This document shows, piece after piece, positions 1-8,892 of a stretch of 64,000 bases of DNA. The DNA is from Pseudoalteromonas piratica (GTDB lineage Bacteria > Pseudomonadota > Gammaproteobacteria > Enterobacterales > Alteromonadaceae), in assembly GCF_000788395.1 (NCBI RefSeq), contig NZ_CP009888.1, positions 2,190,001 through 2,254,000 of the forward strand. Reading direction: 5' to 3'. The notes below the pieces were generated by a model that was not told the DNA's origin, did no database searches, and worked only from the letters and a program-made list of their open reading frames with translations. The position numbers and the translations under genes were made by a program. Each line of letters begins with the position of its first letter. Positions within the stretch are counted from its first letter, which is position 1.

Positions 1-366
1 GACACCTGAATAGTCACCGTTTGCGTTGGGTGTAAGGGTTAATTCAACGTCTTTATCTTTGAGCGTTGTGTGATAAAACGATGTTTTTAGAGCAGGCGGG
101 TTAAGTGAATCGCCCTTAGTGAAGCTGACTTTAACTACACCATCATTAATAAACAGGTCAGCATGTAAGTAAAGTGCTTTTGAACGATCGAATTTAGATA
201 ACTCTAAATTAATGGCTTTGCCTTTTTTATAGTAGTCATCAACGACCATTGAAGGACCTTTGTCTGACATATAAACAAGTAACGTAATACAGGCGACGAT
301 AGTACCGGCAGGAATGAAAATAATGAACCAAGGCCAAAATTGTTTATACCAAGGAGTTGTAGACAT
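1..366 (-). CDS. fixH: FixH-family protein, N-terminal 122 residues (runs off the window edge)
   Basis: The reading frame starts at the ATG at 366 and is open to base 1, so the C-terminus and stop lie outside the window. The protein has a short polar N-terminus, one membrane segment at about residues 11-33, then a periplasmic part containing a DDYYKKGKAIN motif typical of FixH/CcoH-like proteins. FixH-family proteins help cbb3 oxidase assembly or copper delivery to it. The position directly after ccoP on the same strand supports the assignment. A terminator hairpin separates it from ccoP, so it may have its own promoter or depend on read-through. The family call is firm; the exact role is inferred from family and context. 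Confidence 0.85.
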   Translation of the reverse strand, partial: MSTTPWYKQFWPWFIIFIPAGTIVACITLLVYMSDKGPSMVVDDYYKKGKAINLELSKFDRSKALYLHADLFINDGVVKVSFTKGDSLNPPALKTSFYHTTLKDKDVELTLTPNANGDYSGV

Positions 367-427
367 AGCGATTTATACTAAAAAACAAACGTGGCGTTAT
401 TCTACTTGAAGTGGTGTGAAAAGGGTA

Positions 428-457
428 AAAAAAAGCTCCCAAAATGGGAGCTTTTTT
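428..457. terminator. Rho-independent terminator between ccoP and fixH
   Basis: An AAGCTCCC / GGGAGCTT stem with an A/T-only loop is flanked by A-runs on one side and T-runs on the other, so it can act on both strands. On the minus strand it follows ccoP and precedes fixH. Confidence 0.85.
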
Positions 458-526
458 GATCTAGATTGGGTCTCTTAATGGTTAGTTAAAATTAATTTAA
501 AAAACGCATTAAGTATAACTAATCAA

Positions 527-1480
527 TTACTTATCTTGAGATAAGCTGTACACGTATGCAGTAAGAATATGAACCTTATCTTCGCCAAGAATGTCTTTCC
601 AAGCCGGCATTACACCAGCACGACCATTGCGAAGAGTTTCTTCAACAGCGCGTTGCGAACCACCATATAACCAAATGTTATCTGTTAGGTTCGGAGCACC
701 GAATGCATAGTTACCTTTACCGTCCATACCGTGACATGCAGCACACATAGCGAATTTCGCTTGACCTGCAGCTGCGTCTTTTTGGTTAACAGTACGGCCT
801 GAAAGGCTAAGTACATACGCAGTCATTTCTTTAATACCTTGGTCACCTAGTGCATCTTGCCATGCAGGCATAGCAGCAACACGACCGTGAAGAAGTGAAG
901 CTTTAATTGCGTCAGGTGTACCGCCGTATAACCAGTCATTGTCAGTCAGATTCGGGAAGCCCTGGCCACCACGTGCATCTGAACCATGACATTGCGCACA
1001 GTTTTGCGAGAATAAACGCTGACCAATTTCCAAGGCTTCTTCATTTCTTGCAAGGTCTTTAACATCTTGCTTAGCGAATTGTTGGAAAACTGGACCAAAA
1101 CGCTCATCTGCGTTACGGATCTCTTGGTCAAGTTGAACACGTTTACCTGCAGCTTCATTATCAACGACAGCTTGTTTAGATTCTGCAATTGATTTAACAC
1201 CTTGGTTTGAACTTGTCCACTTTGAAATACCTTCAAAATTACCCATACCAGGATAAAGGATTAGGTATACTGCTGCCCATGCGAAAGTCGCAAAGAACAT
1301 AATTGTCCACCAACGAGGTAGTGGATTGTTTATCTCTTCGATGCCATCAAATTCATGGCCACAAGATTCGCCTTCTTCAACGCCTGTGTAGTTCTTAAGA
1401 TTCCACACAAGTAGGCCGAAGCAAAGCGCTAAACATGCAAGGGTTAAAACAATAACCCAAATGCTCCAAAACGTAGTCAT
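527..1480 (-). CDS. ccoP: cbb3-type cytochrome c oxidase subunit III (di-heme CcoP)
   Basis: CcoP accepts electrons from soluble cytochromes c and passes them to CcoO and CcoN. The 317 residues show two membrane segments (about 5-27 and 58-77), as in the longer CcoP type. Two periplasmic cytochrome c domains follow, with heme motifs CAQCH at 161-165 and CAACH at 246-250 and candidate axial methionines in MPAW at 204 and 291. The gene is third from ccoN and overlaps the ccoQ stop by four bases in an ATGA arrangement, implying translational coupling. Length and motif order are normal for the family. Confidence 0.97.
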   Translation of the reverse strand: MTTFWSIWVIVLTLACLALCFGLLVWNLKNYTGVEEGESCGHEFDGIEEINNPLPRWWTIMFFATFAWAAVYLILYPGMGNFEGISKWTSSNQGVKSIAESKQAVVDNEAAGKRVQLDQEIRNADERFGPVFQQFAKQDVKDLARNEEALEIGQRLFSQNCAQCHGSDARGGQGFPNLTDNDWLYGGTPDAIKASLLHGRVAAMPAWQDALGDQGIKEMTAYVLSLSGRTVNQKDAAAGQAKFAMCAACHGMDGKGNYAFGAPNLTDNIWLYGGSQRAVEETLRNGRAGVMPAWKDILGEDKVHILTAYVYSLSQDK

Positions 1481-1665
1481 TTCTCAGACTCCTTTTTTTC
1501 CTTTTCGCCAACTGTATTGTTATGTACGTTCTCATCTTCGAAAATCGCATTTGCTGCTTCATCAAAGTTCTTTTTAGAACGTTTGCTGTATGCCCACAAT
1601 ACAATGGCAATAAAAAGTACTAATAATACCAGAGTAAATATGCCTCTGAATGTGCCGTAATCCAT
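1477..1665 (-). CDS. ccoQ: cbb3-type oxidase small subunit CcoQ
   Basis: A 62-residue protein with one membrane helix at about residues 9-26 followed by a charged cytoplasmic tail rich in Lys and Glu. This is the usual layout of CcoQ (FixQ), a small subunit that stabilises the cbb3 complex. Sequence similarity within this family is weak, so the call rests on size, topology and position between ccoO and ccoP. It starts six bases after the ccoO stop and overlaps ccoP by four bases. Confidence 0.92.
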   Translation of the reverse strand: MDYGTFRGIFTLVLLVLFIAIVLWAYSKRSKKNFDEAANAIFEDENVHNNTVGEKEKKESEK

Positions 1666-1671
1666 AGTGGT

Positions 1672-2322
1672 TTACTTCAAGTGAGTACCAAGCTGTTGAA
1701 GGTACGCGATTAGCGCTTCCATCTCAGTTTTGCCTTTGATGGAATCAACATCAGCTTGAAGTTCTGCATCACTGCCGTAACCACGACCTGGATACGCTTC
1801 TTGGTTAATACCAAAGTTGTCACGGAACACTTGTAGTTTTTTAAGTGTATGTGTTGTATCAACTTCGTTTTTCGCTAACCAAGGGTAACCTGGCATGTTT
1901 GACTCTGGAACTACATCACGTGGGTTAACCAAGTGAGCGTAGTGCCAATCATCTGAGTAACGACCACCTACACGAGCTAAGTCTGGACCAGTACGTTTAG
2001 AACCCCACTGGAATGGGTGATCCCACACACTTTCACCAGCCACTGAGTAGTGACCGTAACGCTCAACTTCGTCACGGAAAGGGCGGATCATTTGTGAGTG
2101 ACAGTTGTAACAACCTTCACGTACATAAATGTCGCGGCCTTCCATTTCTAACGCAGTGAGTGGGCGTAGACCATCTACAGGCTCAGTAGTGTCTTTTTGG
2201 AACATAAGTGGTGTAATTTCCACAAGTGCACCAAAGCTGATTGCGAAAACCGTTAAGATAGCCATAAGGCCAACGTTCTTTTCAACAATCTCGTGTTTAT
2301 TTTGTGAATTATTCTGACTCAT
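1672..2322 (-). CDS. ccoO: cbb3-type cytochrome c oxidase subunit II (mono-heme CcoO)
   Basis: A membrane-anchored mono-heme cytochrome c that relays electrons from CcoP to CcoN. The 216 residues contain one N-terminal membrane segment (about 18-37), the heme motif CYNCH at 71-75 in the characteristic context [15 protein letters not shown], and a candidate axial methionine at 143 in [10 protein letters not shown]. Length and motifs match the family. The stop of ccoN lies ten bases upstream, so ccoN and ccoO are cotranscribed. Confidence 0.97.
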   Translation of the reverse strand: MSQNNSQNKHEIVEKNVGLMAILTVFAISFGALVEITPLMFQKDTTEPVDGLRPLTALEMEGRDIYVREGCYNCHSQMIRPFRDEVERYGHYSVAGESVWDHPFQWGSKRTGPDLARVGGRYSDDWHYAHLVNPRDVVPESNMPGYPWLAKNEVDTTHTLKKLQVFRDNFGINQEAYPGRGYGSDAELQADVDSIKGKTEMEALIAYLQQLGTHLK

Positions 2323-2332
2323 ACATTACTCC

Positions 2333-3763
2333 TTAAGCAGGCTGAGCTTCAGCTTGTAATGCACCTTTTTCAGCTGCAACAGTTTTAACAACGTTGTATA
2401 ACATGATTAGCATACCAACAACGATGAATACACCGCCTACAAAGCGCATGAAGTAGAATGGGTAAGACGCTTCTAGTGATTGAACAAAGCTGTACATTAA
2501 TGTACCGTCAGAGTTAACTGCACGCCACATTAGACCTTGCATAACACCAGAGATCCACATTGCTACGATGTACAGAACAACACCTACTGTGTGTAACCAG
2601 AAGTGCGTGTTGATTAGTTTAGTGCTGTACATGCGAGCCTGACCGAATAGGTTAGGAATTAAGTGGTAAACCGCACCGATTGAAACCATCGCTACCCAAC
2701 CTAGTGCACCTGAGTGTACGTGACCTACAGTCCAGTCAGTGTAGTGAGATAATGCGTTTACAGATTTGATTGCCATCATCGGACCTTCGAACGTTGACAT
2801 ACCGTAGAACGATAGTGATACAACTAAGAAGCGAAGGATTGGGTCGTGGCGAAGCTTATGCCATGCGCCAGACAGTGTCATGATACCGTTGATCATACCA
2901 CCCCAAGATGGAACAAATAGAATTACTGACATTACCATACCTAGTGACTGAGTCCAGTCAGGTAGTGCAGTGTAATGTAAGTGGTGAGGACCTGCCCAAA
3001 TATAAAGTGAAACAAGTGCCCAGAAGTGAACTACTGATAAACGGTAAGAATAAACCGGACGACCAGCTTGTTTTGGAACGAAGTAATACATCATACCTAA
3101 GAAACCAGCAGTAAGCAGGAAACCTACCGCGTTGTGACCGTACCACCACTGAACCATGGCATCTACCGCACCCGCGTAGATAGAGTATGACTTAGTCAAT
3201 GAAACTGGAATTGCCATGCTGTTAACAATATGAAGAACAGCAACAGTGATAATGAAACCACCATAGAACCAGTTAGCAACATAAATATGCGACACTTTAC
3301 GCTTGATTAATGTACCAAAGAATACAACCGCATAAGCAACCCAAACAACCGTAATTAGAATGTCGATAGGCCACTCTAGCTCAGCGTACTCTTTACCACT
3401 TGTAAAACCAAGAGGCAGTGTAATTGCTGCTAGAAGAATAATAAGCTGCCAGCCCCAGAAGGTAAAAGATGCAAGCTTATCTGAGAATAAACGCGTTTGG
3501 CAGGTACGTTGTACAACGTAGTAAGACGTTGCAAATAGTGCACTTGTACCAAATGCGAAAATAACTGCGTTCGTATGTAACGGACGTAGACGAGAGTAAG
3601 TTAACCATGGAATGTCAAAGTTTAACGCAGGCCATACTAGCTGAGCTGCGATGAAAACCCCGGCACCCATGCCAACAATGCCCCAAATCACCGTCATAAT
3701 GGCGAATTGGCGTACAACTTTATAGTTGTATTCTGTTTGTGATGCTACTGTTGTTTGGCTCAT
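2333..3763 (-). CDS. ccoN: cbb3-type cytochrome c oxidase catalytic subunit I (CcoN)
   Basis: The heme-copper subunit of the high-affinity cbb3 oxidase; it reduces oxygen to water and pumps protons. The 476 residues form about twelve membrane helices and carry the six expected histidines: 63 and 350 region for low-spin heme, 210, 260 and 261 for CuB, and 348 for high-spin heme. Tyr254 in [10 protein letters not shown] is the candidate for the His-Tyr cross-link. It is the first gene of ccoNOQP. cbb3 operons are commonly induced by FNR-type regulators under low oxygen, but I see no convincing full FNR box close to this start. Confidence 0.97.
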   Translation of the reverse strand: MSQTTVASQTEYNYKVVRQFAIMTVIWGIVGMGAGVFIAAQLVWPALNFDIPWLTYSRLRPLHTNAVIFAFGTSALFATSYYVVQRTCQTRLFSDKLASFTFWGWQLIILLAAITLPLGFTSGKEYAELEWPIDILITVVWVAYAVVFFGTLIKRKVSHIYVANWFYGGFIITVAVLHIVNSMAIPVSLTKSYSIYAGAVDAMVQWWYGHNAVGFLLTAGFLGMMYYFVPKQAGRPVYSYRLSVVHFWALVSLYIWAGPHHLHYTALPDWTQSLGMVMSVILFVPSWGGMINGIMTLSGAWHKLRHDPILRFLVVSLSFYGMSTFEGPMMAIKSVNALSHYTDWTVGHVHSGALGWVAMVSIGAVYHLIPNLFGQARMYSTKLINTHFWLHTVGVVLYIVAMWISGVMQGLMWRAVNSDGTLMYSFVQSLEASYPFYFMRFVGGVFIVVGMLIMLYNVVKTVAAEKGALQAEAQPA

Positions 3764-4089
3764 TTTCCGGTTTCCGCTGCAATAAATTGCATTAAGAAAT
3801 GAATTTACCCAATTCTAATTAAAGAAATGGGGCCTCTAAAAATTTACCAAATTCGTTACCTTACTTACTCGAACTTATTTCATCAATTGATGTCGTAATT
3901 AGAGTTAGCAAGAAAACCAACCCGGTAAAACCCTTTTTTTGCATGAGAAATAATAAAATTTTTGCTTTTAAAAAGATAGCGCATTTACCCAAAATTATGA
4001 CCTCAATCAAATATTCTCAGTGAGGGTGATTTATTTTTGTGCAAATTTAGTCTAAATTCGCGGCCAACATAAAATAGGCCAAATAAAAA
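3764..4089. other. Divergent intergenic region between ccoN and a small lipoprotein gene
   Basis: 326 AT-rich bases hold the two divergent promoters. Visible features are a perfect 12-bp palindrome CATCAATTGATG at 3881-3892 and an imperfect FNR-like box at 3997-4010. No open frame here looks like a gene. Confidence 0.6.
3997..4010 (+). promoter_or_regulatory. Candidate FNR/CRP-type box
   Basis: ATGAC-CTCA-ATCAA matches the FNR consensus TTGAT-N4-ATCAA at 8 of 10 positions, with one perfect half-site. It is centred about 86 bases before the lipoprotein start at 4090, compatible with a -41.5 activator position and a 45-base leader. It is about 235 bases from ccoN, less suitable for that gene. 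Candidate only. Confidence 0.35.
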
Positions 4090-4494
4090 ATGAAAATATT
4101 ACGATTCTGTCCGCTGCTGTTTAGTGCACTTTTAACCCTAGGTTGTGGGGATTTTAACCATCGAATGGCGGTTGAGAGTGAACATACAATCAAAGATTCA
4201 GCTTTTCTGTCGATTAGTAGTGCGCAAGTAATACCTGAATCAGAATTTGAAATTATCTTTGCACCATCAGAACAAGTTGAAATCACAGAAGCTCATATTG
4301 TAGGTGCCAGTATGTATATGGGGAAAATCCCGCTGTTTTTTAAGAAAACGCAAAACGGTTCACATAAAGCAATTGGCATGGTTGGGGTTTGCAGTGAAAA
4401 AGAAATGGAGTGGCAAATTCAGATCTTTTATAAAGATATGACATTACAGCAACAAAAAACCGCAACCCTAAACTTTGTTGCAACAAATGTTTAA
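4090..4494 (+). CDS. Small lipoprotein of unknown function, divergent from ccoN
   Basis: A 134-residue protein with a lipoprotein signal: hydrophobic stretch 7-18 and lipobox LTLGC with Cys19. The residue after Cys is Gly, so outer-membrane sorting is likely under the usual +2 rule. The rest is soluble and probably beta-rich. Notable residues are Met75 and Met77 in MYMGKIPLFF and Cys101 with Met106 in GVCSEKEMEW. I do not recognise a characterised family, though small proteins with a similar MxMGxIPLxF stretch occur beside cbb3 genes in related bacteria (from memory). A copper-handling role linked to the neighbouring oxidase is possible from the Met/Cys pattern but is speculation. Confidence 0.8.
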   Translation: MKILRFCPLLFSALLTLGCGDFNHRMAVESEHTIKDSAFLSISSAQVIPESEFEIIFAPSEQVEITEAHIVGASMYMGKIPLFFKKTQNGSHKAIGMVGVCSEKEMEWQIQIFYKDMTLQQQKTATLNFVATNV

Positions 4495-4892
4495 CTGGCG
4501 GTCTACAGTTTTGCCTCGGTTACAATTGATTACATCCGATAACGTAGTAAAACGAATGTCACGAAACTAACTGCATAATAGTTTATATCGTTGATTTTAA
4601 ATATTTTTAGATGTTACTACTGTTAATATATTAATAACAAAAGGTGCTACTTAAGCGCCTTTTTTTATGCCTGAATAAAAGCTGAACGCTCATTCAGTTT
4701 TCGTTCATTTTCAGAAGCCTAGTTTGCAGCGTCCGTTGTAAGATTTCTCCTTGGTTTTTTATCCGAAGCCTTGTTTCTCATGTGATACAAGAAACAAAAA
4801 GTCACTTTCTTATAACGGTTAATGCAACAAGTTATTCGCTTTAGTTGAGGTGTTTTCAACTAATAGGGTTATACAACTAATAAAGGTTTATT
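4495..4892. other. Intergenic region before the TonB-dependent receptor
   Basis: 398 bases without a gene. It holds the terminator of the lipoprotein gene (4642-4667), an 8-bp inverted repeat TTGTTTCT / AGAAACAA at 4771-4797, and two copies of CAACTAATA at 4857-4865 and 4874-4882, 17 bases apart, just before the AAAGG ribosome site of the receptor. Confidence 0.6.
4642..4667 (+). terminator. Rho-independent terminator after the lipoprotein gene
   Basis: Stem AGGTGCT / AGCGCCT (one G-T pair) with a five-base loop, followed by a run of seven T. Confidence 0.8.
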
Positions 4893-7481
4893 ATGAATAA
4901 AACTAAATTGGGTTTAGCAATTGCTACCGCGTTACCGTTGTTTTCAACAACTAATGTAATGGCAGCCGAGAGCTCAGCAGACGCCGTAGAGCGCATTGAA
5001 GTAACAGGTTCACGTATTAAGCGCGCTGACATGGAGACGGCAAGCCCAGTAACTGTAATTGGTGCAGAAGAAATTCGTGCATCAGGTGCAACATCAATTG
5101 ACTCAATTTTACAAGACATGACTGCTGCTGGCGGTGCGATGGTTAACCCAGGCATTAATAATGGTTCTGGCGGTAATGCAAGCATGAACCTACGTGGTTT
5201 AGGTGCGCAGCGTACATTAGTTCTTGTAAACGGCCGTCGTATGATCAACTCAGGTACAGGCGCTGCATCAACGGTAGATTTAAATACGATTCCTGTATCT
5301 ATGATCCAACGTGTTGAAGTACTAAAAGACGGTGCATCAGCAGTATACGGTACTGATGCTGTGGCAGGTGTTGTAAACATCATTCTTAAAAAGGACTTTG
5401 AAGGGCTAGACATGAATGCCCAAACGGGTATGTCAGGCGAAGGTGATGCGGAAGAAAGCTCAGTTGACTTTACTGTAGGTACTTCATTCGATAAAGGTAA
5501 TATCGTTCTTGGCGTACAGTACATGGACCGCGGTGAAGCATCACAAGCAGATCGTGACTTCTCTTCGTGTCCTGTATCAGAACGCACAAATGATTCGGGC
5601 GCGATAGAGTTATATTGTGGTGGTTCAAGTTACACGCCTTACGGCCATATCTGGTCAGGTGATGAATCTCTTCAAGGTAACCCGGACAATACATGGAACG
5701 ACTTTGGTGATGAAGACAAGTATAACTACTCAGCAGATAGTTACTTATTCACACCAATGAAGCGCTTAAACCTAACAGGTCTTGCAACTTACGAATTATC
5801 TGACGATACCATGTTATTCGCTGAAAGCATGTACTCAAAGCGTTGGTCAGAGCAACAAATGGCACCACAACCAGTTTGGTTTGATTTCACTTACCAAGAT
5901 TGGATGGGTGATTCACTTATTGAACATGGTGTTAACTACGGTGATGAGATTTCTTATGGCCGTCGTATGAGCGATACTGGTACGCGTGATTTCTCTCAAG
6001 TTGTTGATACAGTTCGTGTTGTAATCGGTGCGGAAGGCGTGTTATCAAATGATTGGTCATGGGATGCAGCACTTAACTTTGGTCGTAATGACTCAGTTGA
6101 CCGTTTAACCAACCTTCACAATATGGGGTCAATCCAAGAAGATATCGAGTTAGGTAACTTTAACCCGCTTGATCAAACTTCTTGGCAGTATGACAACATG
6201 CAAGGTTACCTATACACTGAGCAAAATACTGGCGGTAGCCAAATGTTAATGTTCAGCGGCTCGCTTGCAGGTGAACTACTTGAATTACCAGCAGGTTACT
6301 TAGGCTTTGCAGCAGGTGTTGAACACCGTTCTGAAAAAGCATGGTACATTCCTGATTCACTTACTGCACAAGGTCTTGCTAACGACCCTAAAGTTGAACC
6401 AACTGAAGGCCGTTATGATGTAAACGAAGCGTTTGTTGAACTTGCTATTCCAGTTTTAGCTGATAAAGCATTTGCTGAAAACCTTGAACTTAGTGCAGCT
6501 ATTCGTGCATTTGATTACTCAACATTTGGTAGCGATGCAACTTGGAAGCTTGGTTTCACTTGGAAAGTGAACAGCGACATCATGTTCCGTGGTGTAGCGT
6601 CGACTGCATTCCGCGCGCCTACCGTTGATGAATTATACGGTGGTAAATCACCTTCGTTTAACCAAGTTTCTCACCCAGTAGGTCAAGACCAAGCTGAAGT
6701 AACTGTTGGTGGTAACGCAGCATTAACACCTGAAGAAGCAGATACACTAACAGTTGGTTTTGTATATGAACCAAGCTGGTTAGATGGCGCTTCAATGACG
6801 GTAGACTACTACGATATTTCAATTGAAAACTCAATTGCAACTGTAGACAACCAGTATATTGTTGATAACTGTATTGATGCAGCGGGTAACCCAATCAATA
6901 CAGAAACAGCACTATGTAAGTCAGCTGATATCTCAATGGATAACTCGGGCCGTATCTCTTTCAACAACCAATTACAAAACATTGGTGCTGAAACTGCGCA
7001 GGGCATCGACTTAAACCTAGCGTATTCATTTGATGCATTTGGTTTAGACTGGCGCACAGCTTTAGATACAACTTACCTGATTGAAACAACTGTAACATTA
7101 ACTGATGAAACTGTTGATTATGTTGGCTTAATTACATCTGGTTCAGGTGGCTACGCTGATATCAAATCAAACCTATCTCTATCTGTTAAAGGTGATTCAT
7201 GGGATGCTAACTACAAAGCACGTTACATCTCAGGTATGGACAGCTATTCATGTTTAGATAACCCAGCTAAATGTTATGCACCAAGCACAGGCTCTGTTGT
7301 ATATCATGATATCGGTGGTGCATACCACGTATCAGAAACTGTAAAAGTATCAGCTGGTATCAATAACTTATTTGATAAGCAACCGCCATACTATTCAGGT
7401 AACAATGATTCAAATACCGACCCTTACACATACGATGTATTAGGTCGTTATTTCTACGCTGGTGTAAATGTTAAGTTCTAA
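4893..7481 (+). CDS. TonB-dependent outer-membrane receptor, substrate unknown
   Basis: An 862-residue outer-membrane beta-barrel importer driven by TonB. It has a signal peptide (about 1-24, cleavage after VMAA), a TonB-box-like segment around 33-39 (ERIEVTG), a plug domain to about residue 165 with LRGLGAQRTLVLVNGRR and VYGTDAVAGVVNI motifs, then a 22-strand-type barrel ending in an aromatic residue (GVNVKF). There is no N-terminal signalling extension, so no direct anti-sigma partnership is expected. AAAGG at 4884-4888 serves as the ribosome site. It is a single-gene unit closed by a strong terminator. No siderophore, sugar or vitamin genes lie nearby, so the substrate cannot be inferred. 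Confidence 0.95.
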   Translation: MNKTKLGLAIATALPLFSTTNVMAAESSADAVERIEVTGSRIKRADMETASPVTVIGAEEIRASGATSIDSILQDMTAAGGAMVNPGINNGSGGNASMNLRGLGAQRTLVLVNGRRMINSGTGAASTVDLNTIPVSMIQRVEVLKDGASAVYGTDAVAGVVNIILKKDFEGLDMNAQTGMSGEGDAEESSVDFTVGTSFDKGNIVLGVQYMDRGEASQADRDFSSCPVSERTNDSGAIELYCGGSSYTPYGHIWSGDESLQGNPDNTWNDFGDEDKYNYSADSYLFTPMKRLNLTGLATYELSDDTMLFAESMYSKRWSEQQMAPQPVWFDFTYQDWMGDSLIEHGVNYGDEISYGRRMSDTGTRDFSQVVDTVRVVIGAEGVLSNDWSWDAALNFGRNDSVDRLTNLHNMGSIQEDIELGNFNPLDQTSWQYDNMQGYLYTEQNTGGSQMLMFSGSLAGELLELPAGYLGFAAGVEHRSEKAWYIPDSLTAQGLANDPKVEPTEGRYDVNEAFVELAIPVLADKAFAENLELSAAIRAFDYSTFGSDATWKLGFTWKVNSDIMFRGVASTAFRAPTVDELYGGKSPSFNQVSHPVGQDQAEVTVGGNAALTPEEADTLTVGFVYEPSWLDGASMTVDYYDISIENSIATVDNQYIVDNCIDAAGNPINTETALCKSADISMDNSGRISFNNQLQNIGAETAQGIDLNLAYSFDAFGLDWRTALDTTYLIETTVTLTDETVDYVGLITSGSGGYADIKSNLSLSVKGDSWDANYKARYISGMDSYSCLDNPAKCYAPSTGSVVYHDIGGAYHVSETVKVSAGINNLFDKQPPYYSGNNDSNTDPYTYDVLGRYFYAGVNVKF

Positions 7482-7497
7482 TAACATTTAATCAGTT

Positions 7498-7530
7498 AAA
7501 GCCGCACTTATATGAGTGCGGCTTTTTTTT
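7498..7530 (+). terminator. Rho-independent terminator after the TonB-dependent receptor
   Basis: GCCGCACT / AGTGCGGC stem with a six-base loop followed by eight T. Confidence 0.92.
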
Positions 7531-7541
7531 GCGTTTAAAAA

Positions 7542-7572
7542 AATGACATTAAAGCGTCATGTTAGTGTCATT
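7542..7572. repeat. Inverted repeat upstream of the DUF3083 gene
   Basis: AATGACA at 7542-7548 and TGTCATT at 7566-7572 flank an internal GTCAT. TAAAGCGTCA at 7550-7559 recurs at 7641-7650. This could be an operator; no regulator is identified. Confidence 0.35.
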
Positions 7573-7720
7573 ATATGGGGTGAAATATTCACAAAACTTA
7601 TTTTTAACAGCGTTTAAATAAGTGCTTGGTAGGATTTCACTAAAGCGTCACCTAGCTGAAAGCTAAATGTCATACTCGACCTCTATGCTCTCGGCAAATT
7701 GTTTAATGAGTTGAAAGTAA

Positions 7721-8830
7721 ATGGGTATCATCAGGAATCGAAGTTTAATCAGTCGCGTAAAACAGCAAGAAAATCGCGTGTATGTACCGGCCGAAGCAAG
7801 GGACAACCAATACATTATCGCAGAGCTAGCAATTAATGATAATTTAATTGCACAGGTCTCAGATCACTCACTCAACCCTACACCAAAAGAATTACTGAGT
7901 TTATTACTAAACAAAGTGCGTCGTGTAATCGCACAGCATGAAATTGACTATGTTGCTGTAGTTGCATCGAATAAATTTATCCGTGTACGCTATGGTGTTG
8001 ATAATGAAATAAACACTACACAAGAACAGCACATTGTTTATTACAACCCGGAAAAGAGTAAAGGCGTTATCGGTCTTTGCCCAGAGGATACACAATCTCT
8101 AAAATCGATTAGAGTGGTGTGTTTTGCAACAGGCGATAACTTGCGAGAAAATGCAGCGCTATTTCATCAAAAAGTGACAAACTTAGTATCGGATTTAAAA
8201 CAGTCGTTTGATTTCATTGAAGCGATTAAAGTTCAAGATCATCAACACATCAGCTTTAGCTTAGAAAAACACTCGTCATCAACCAATTCAAAAGCACATG
8301 GTTTTCGCGTTATTGAAAAGCGCTATGAGAGCTCAGGTTTGGTATTGCCAGATGAACGTAACAGTAAAGCATTTATAGTTGTAAAGGCTAATTTTAGTGA
8401 ATTATTAACCGAAAAAGTACTTAATCAAAATTATGATGTAAGTCATATGCATGCAGAAATATCGCATTTATTAATTCAATTAGCGCAAGAAGTAGGCATT
8501 AATCACATGGCCTACATTGCTTCTAAACGTTATCCAGTCGTTAAATCAAATTTTGTGGTCGGCAGTGGCAATCAAAAGGGTGAACTAATTAGTTTAAATT
8601 TTGGTAATACGGAACACGAAGTCATACAACAGATTGATGATGACTACATTAATAGTAGCGCCCACATAGTGTTTTATATGCCAGAAAATACAGTAGTGAA
8701 ATTTGGTTATGCGGTTTACATCAATAAAGTCATTAAATTACTCGATAGATTAAGCCAAAAACTGCATTTAACTGAACACGACAAAGCGATGTTGCTGAGG
8801 TTCTATCAGCACTTTAGTTATAAAGCTTGA
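7721..8830 (+). CDS. DUF3083 family protein, function unknown
   Basis: A 369-residue soluble protein with no signal peptide or membrane segment. The N-terminal stretch RSLISRVKQQENRVYVP and the following residues match my memory of DUF3083, a family largely confined to Alteromonadales. Two internally similar halves can be seen: the first ends in HQHISFSL (about 188-195) and the second in FYQHFSYKA at the C-terminus, with IDYVAVVASNKFIRVRY and INHMAYIASKRYPVVKSNF as corresponding strands. This suggests an internal duplication. No catalytic motif is evident. The next gene, an isocitrate dehydrogenase-like protein, starts 56 bases downstream on the same strand. Family call moderate, function unknown. 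Confidence 0.75.
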   Translation: MGIIRNRSLISRVKQQENRVYVPAEARDNQYIIAELAINDNLIAQVSDHSLNPTPKELLSLLLNKVRRVIAQHEIDYVAVVASNKFIRVRYGVDNEINTTQEQHIVYYNPEKSKGVIGLCPEDTQSLKSIRVVCFATGDNLRENAALFHQKVTNLVSDLKQSFDFIEAIKVQDHQHISFSLEKHSSSTNSKAHGFRVIEKRYESSGLVLPDERNSKAFIVVKANFSELLTEKVLNQNYDVSHMHAEISHLLIQLAQEVGINHMAYIASKRYPVVKSNFVVGSGNQKGELISLNFGNTEHEVIQQIDDDYINSSAHIVFYMPENTVVKFGYAVYINKVIKLLDRLSQKLHLTEHDKAMLLRFYQHFSYKA

Positions 8831-8846
8831 ATCTAACAGGTAAAAT

Positions 8847-8892
8847 TTGTCATAGTGTAAACAAAAAAGAGCCACAATTTATACTATGACAA
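8847..8892 (+). promoter_or_regulatory. 15-bp inverted repeat enclosing the start codon of the IDH-like gene
   Basis: The arms TTGTCATAGTGTAAA (8847-8861) and TTTATACTATGACAA (8878-8892) are complementary over 15 bases with a 16-base A-rich loop. The only non-Watson-Crick position is G8857-T8882, which is a G-U pair in plus-strand RNA. The right arm contains the ATG at 8886-8888 and the loop holds the only weak ribosome-site-like bases (AAGAG). In mRNA this would hide the start codon. It could instead be a DNA operator. Confidence 0.6.

Noticed and set aside
3881..3892. Perfect palindrome CATCAATTGATG as FNR box for ccoN
   Set aside because: The half-sites are in the wrong relative order and spacing for TTGAT-N4-ATCAA; a 12-base palindrome in AT-rich DNA may be chance.
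4877..5587. Long antisense open frame inside the TonB receptor gene
   Set aside because: It mirrors the strongly coding plus strand, has Ser/Thr/Pro-rich shadow composition and no recognisable domain.
8880..8885. TATACT as a -10 promoter element for the IDH-like gene
   Set aside because: It abuts the start codon and has no -35 at proper distance; it is explained by the hairpin arm.
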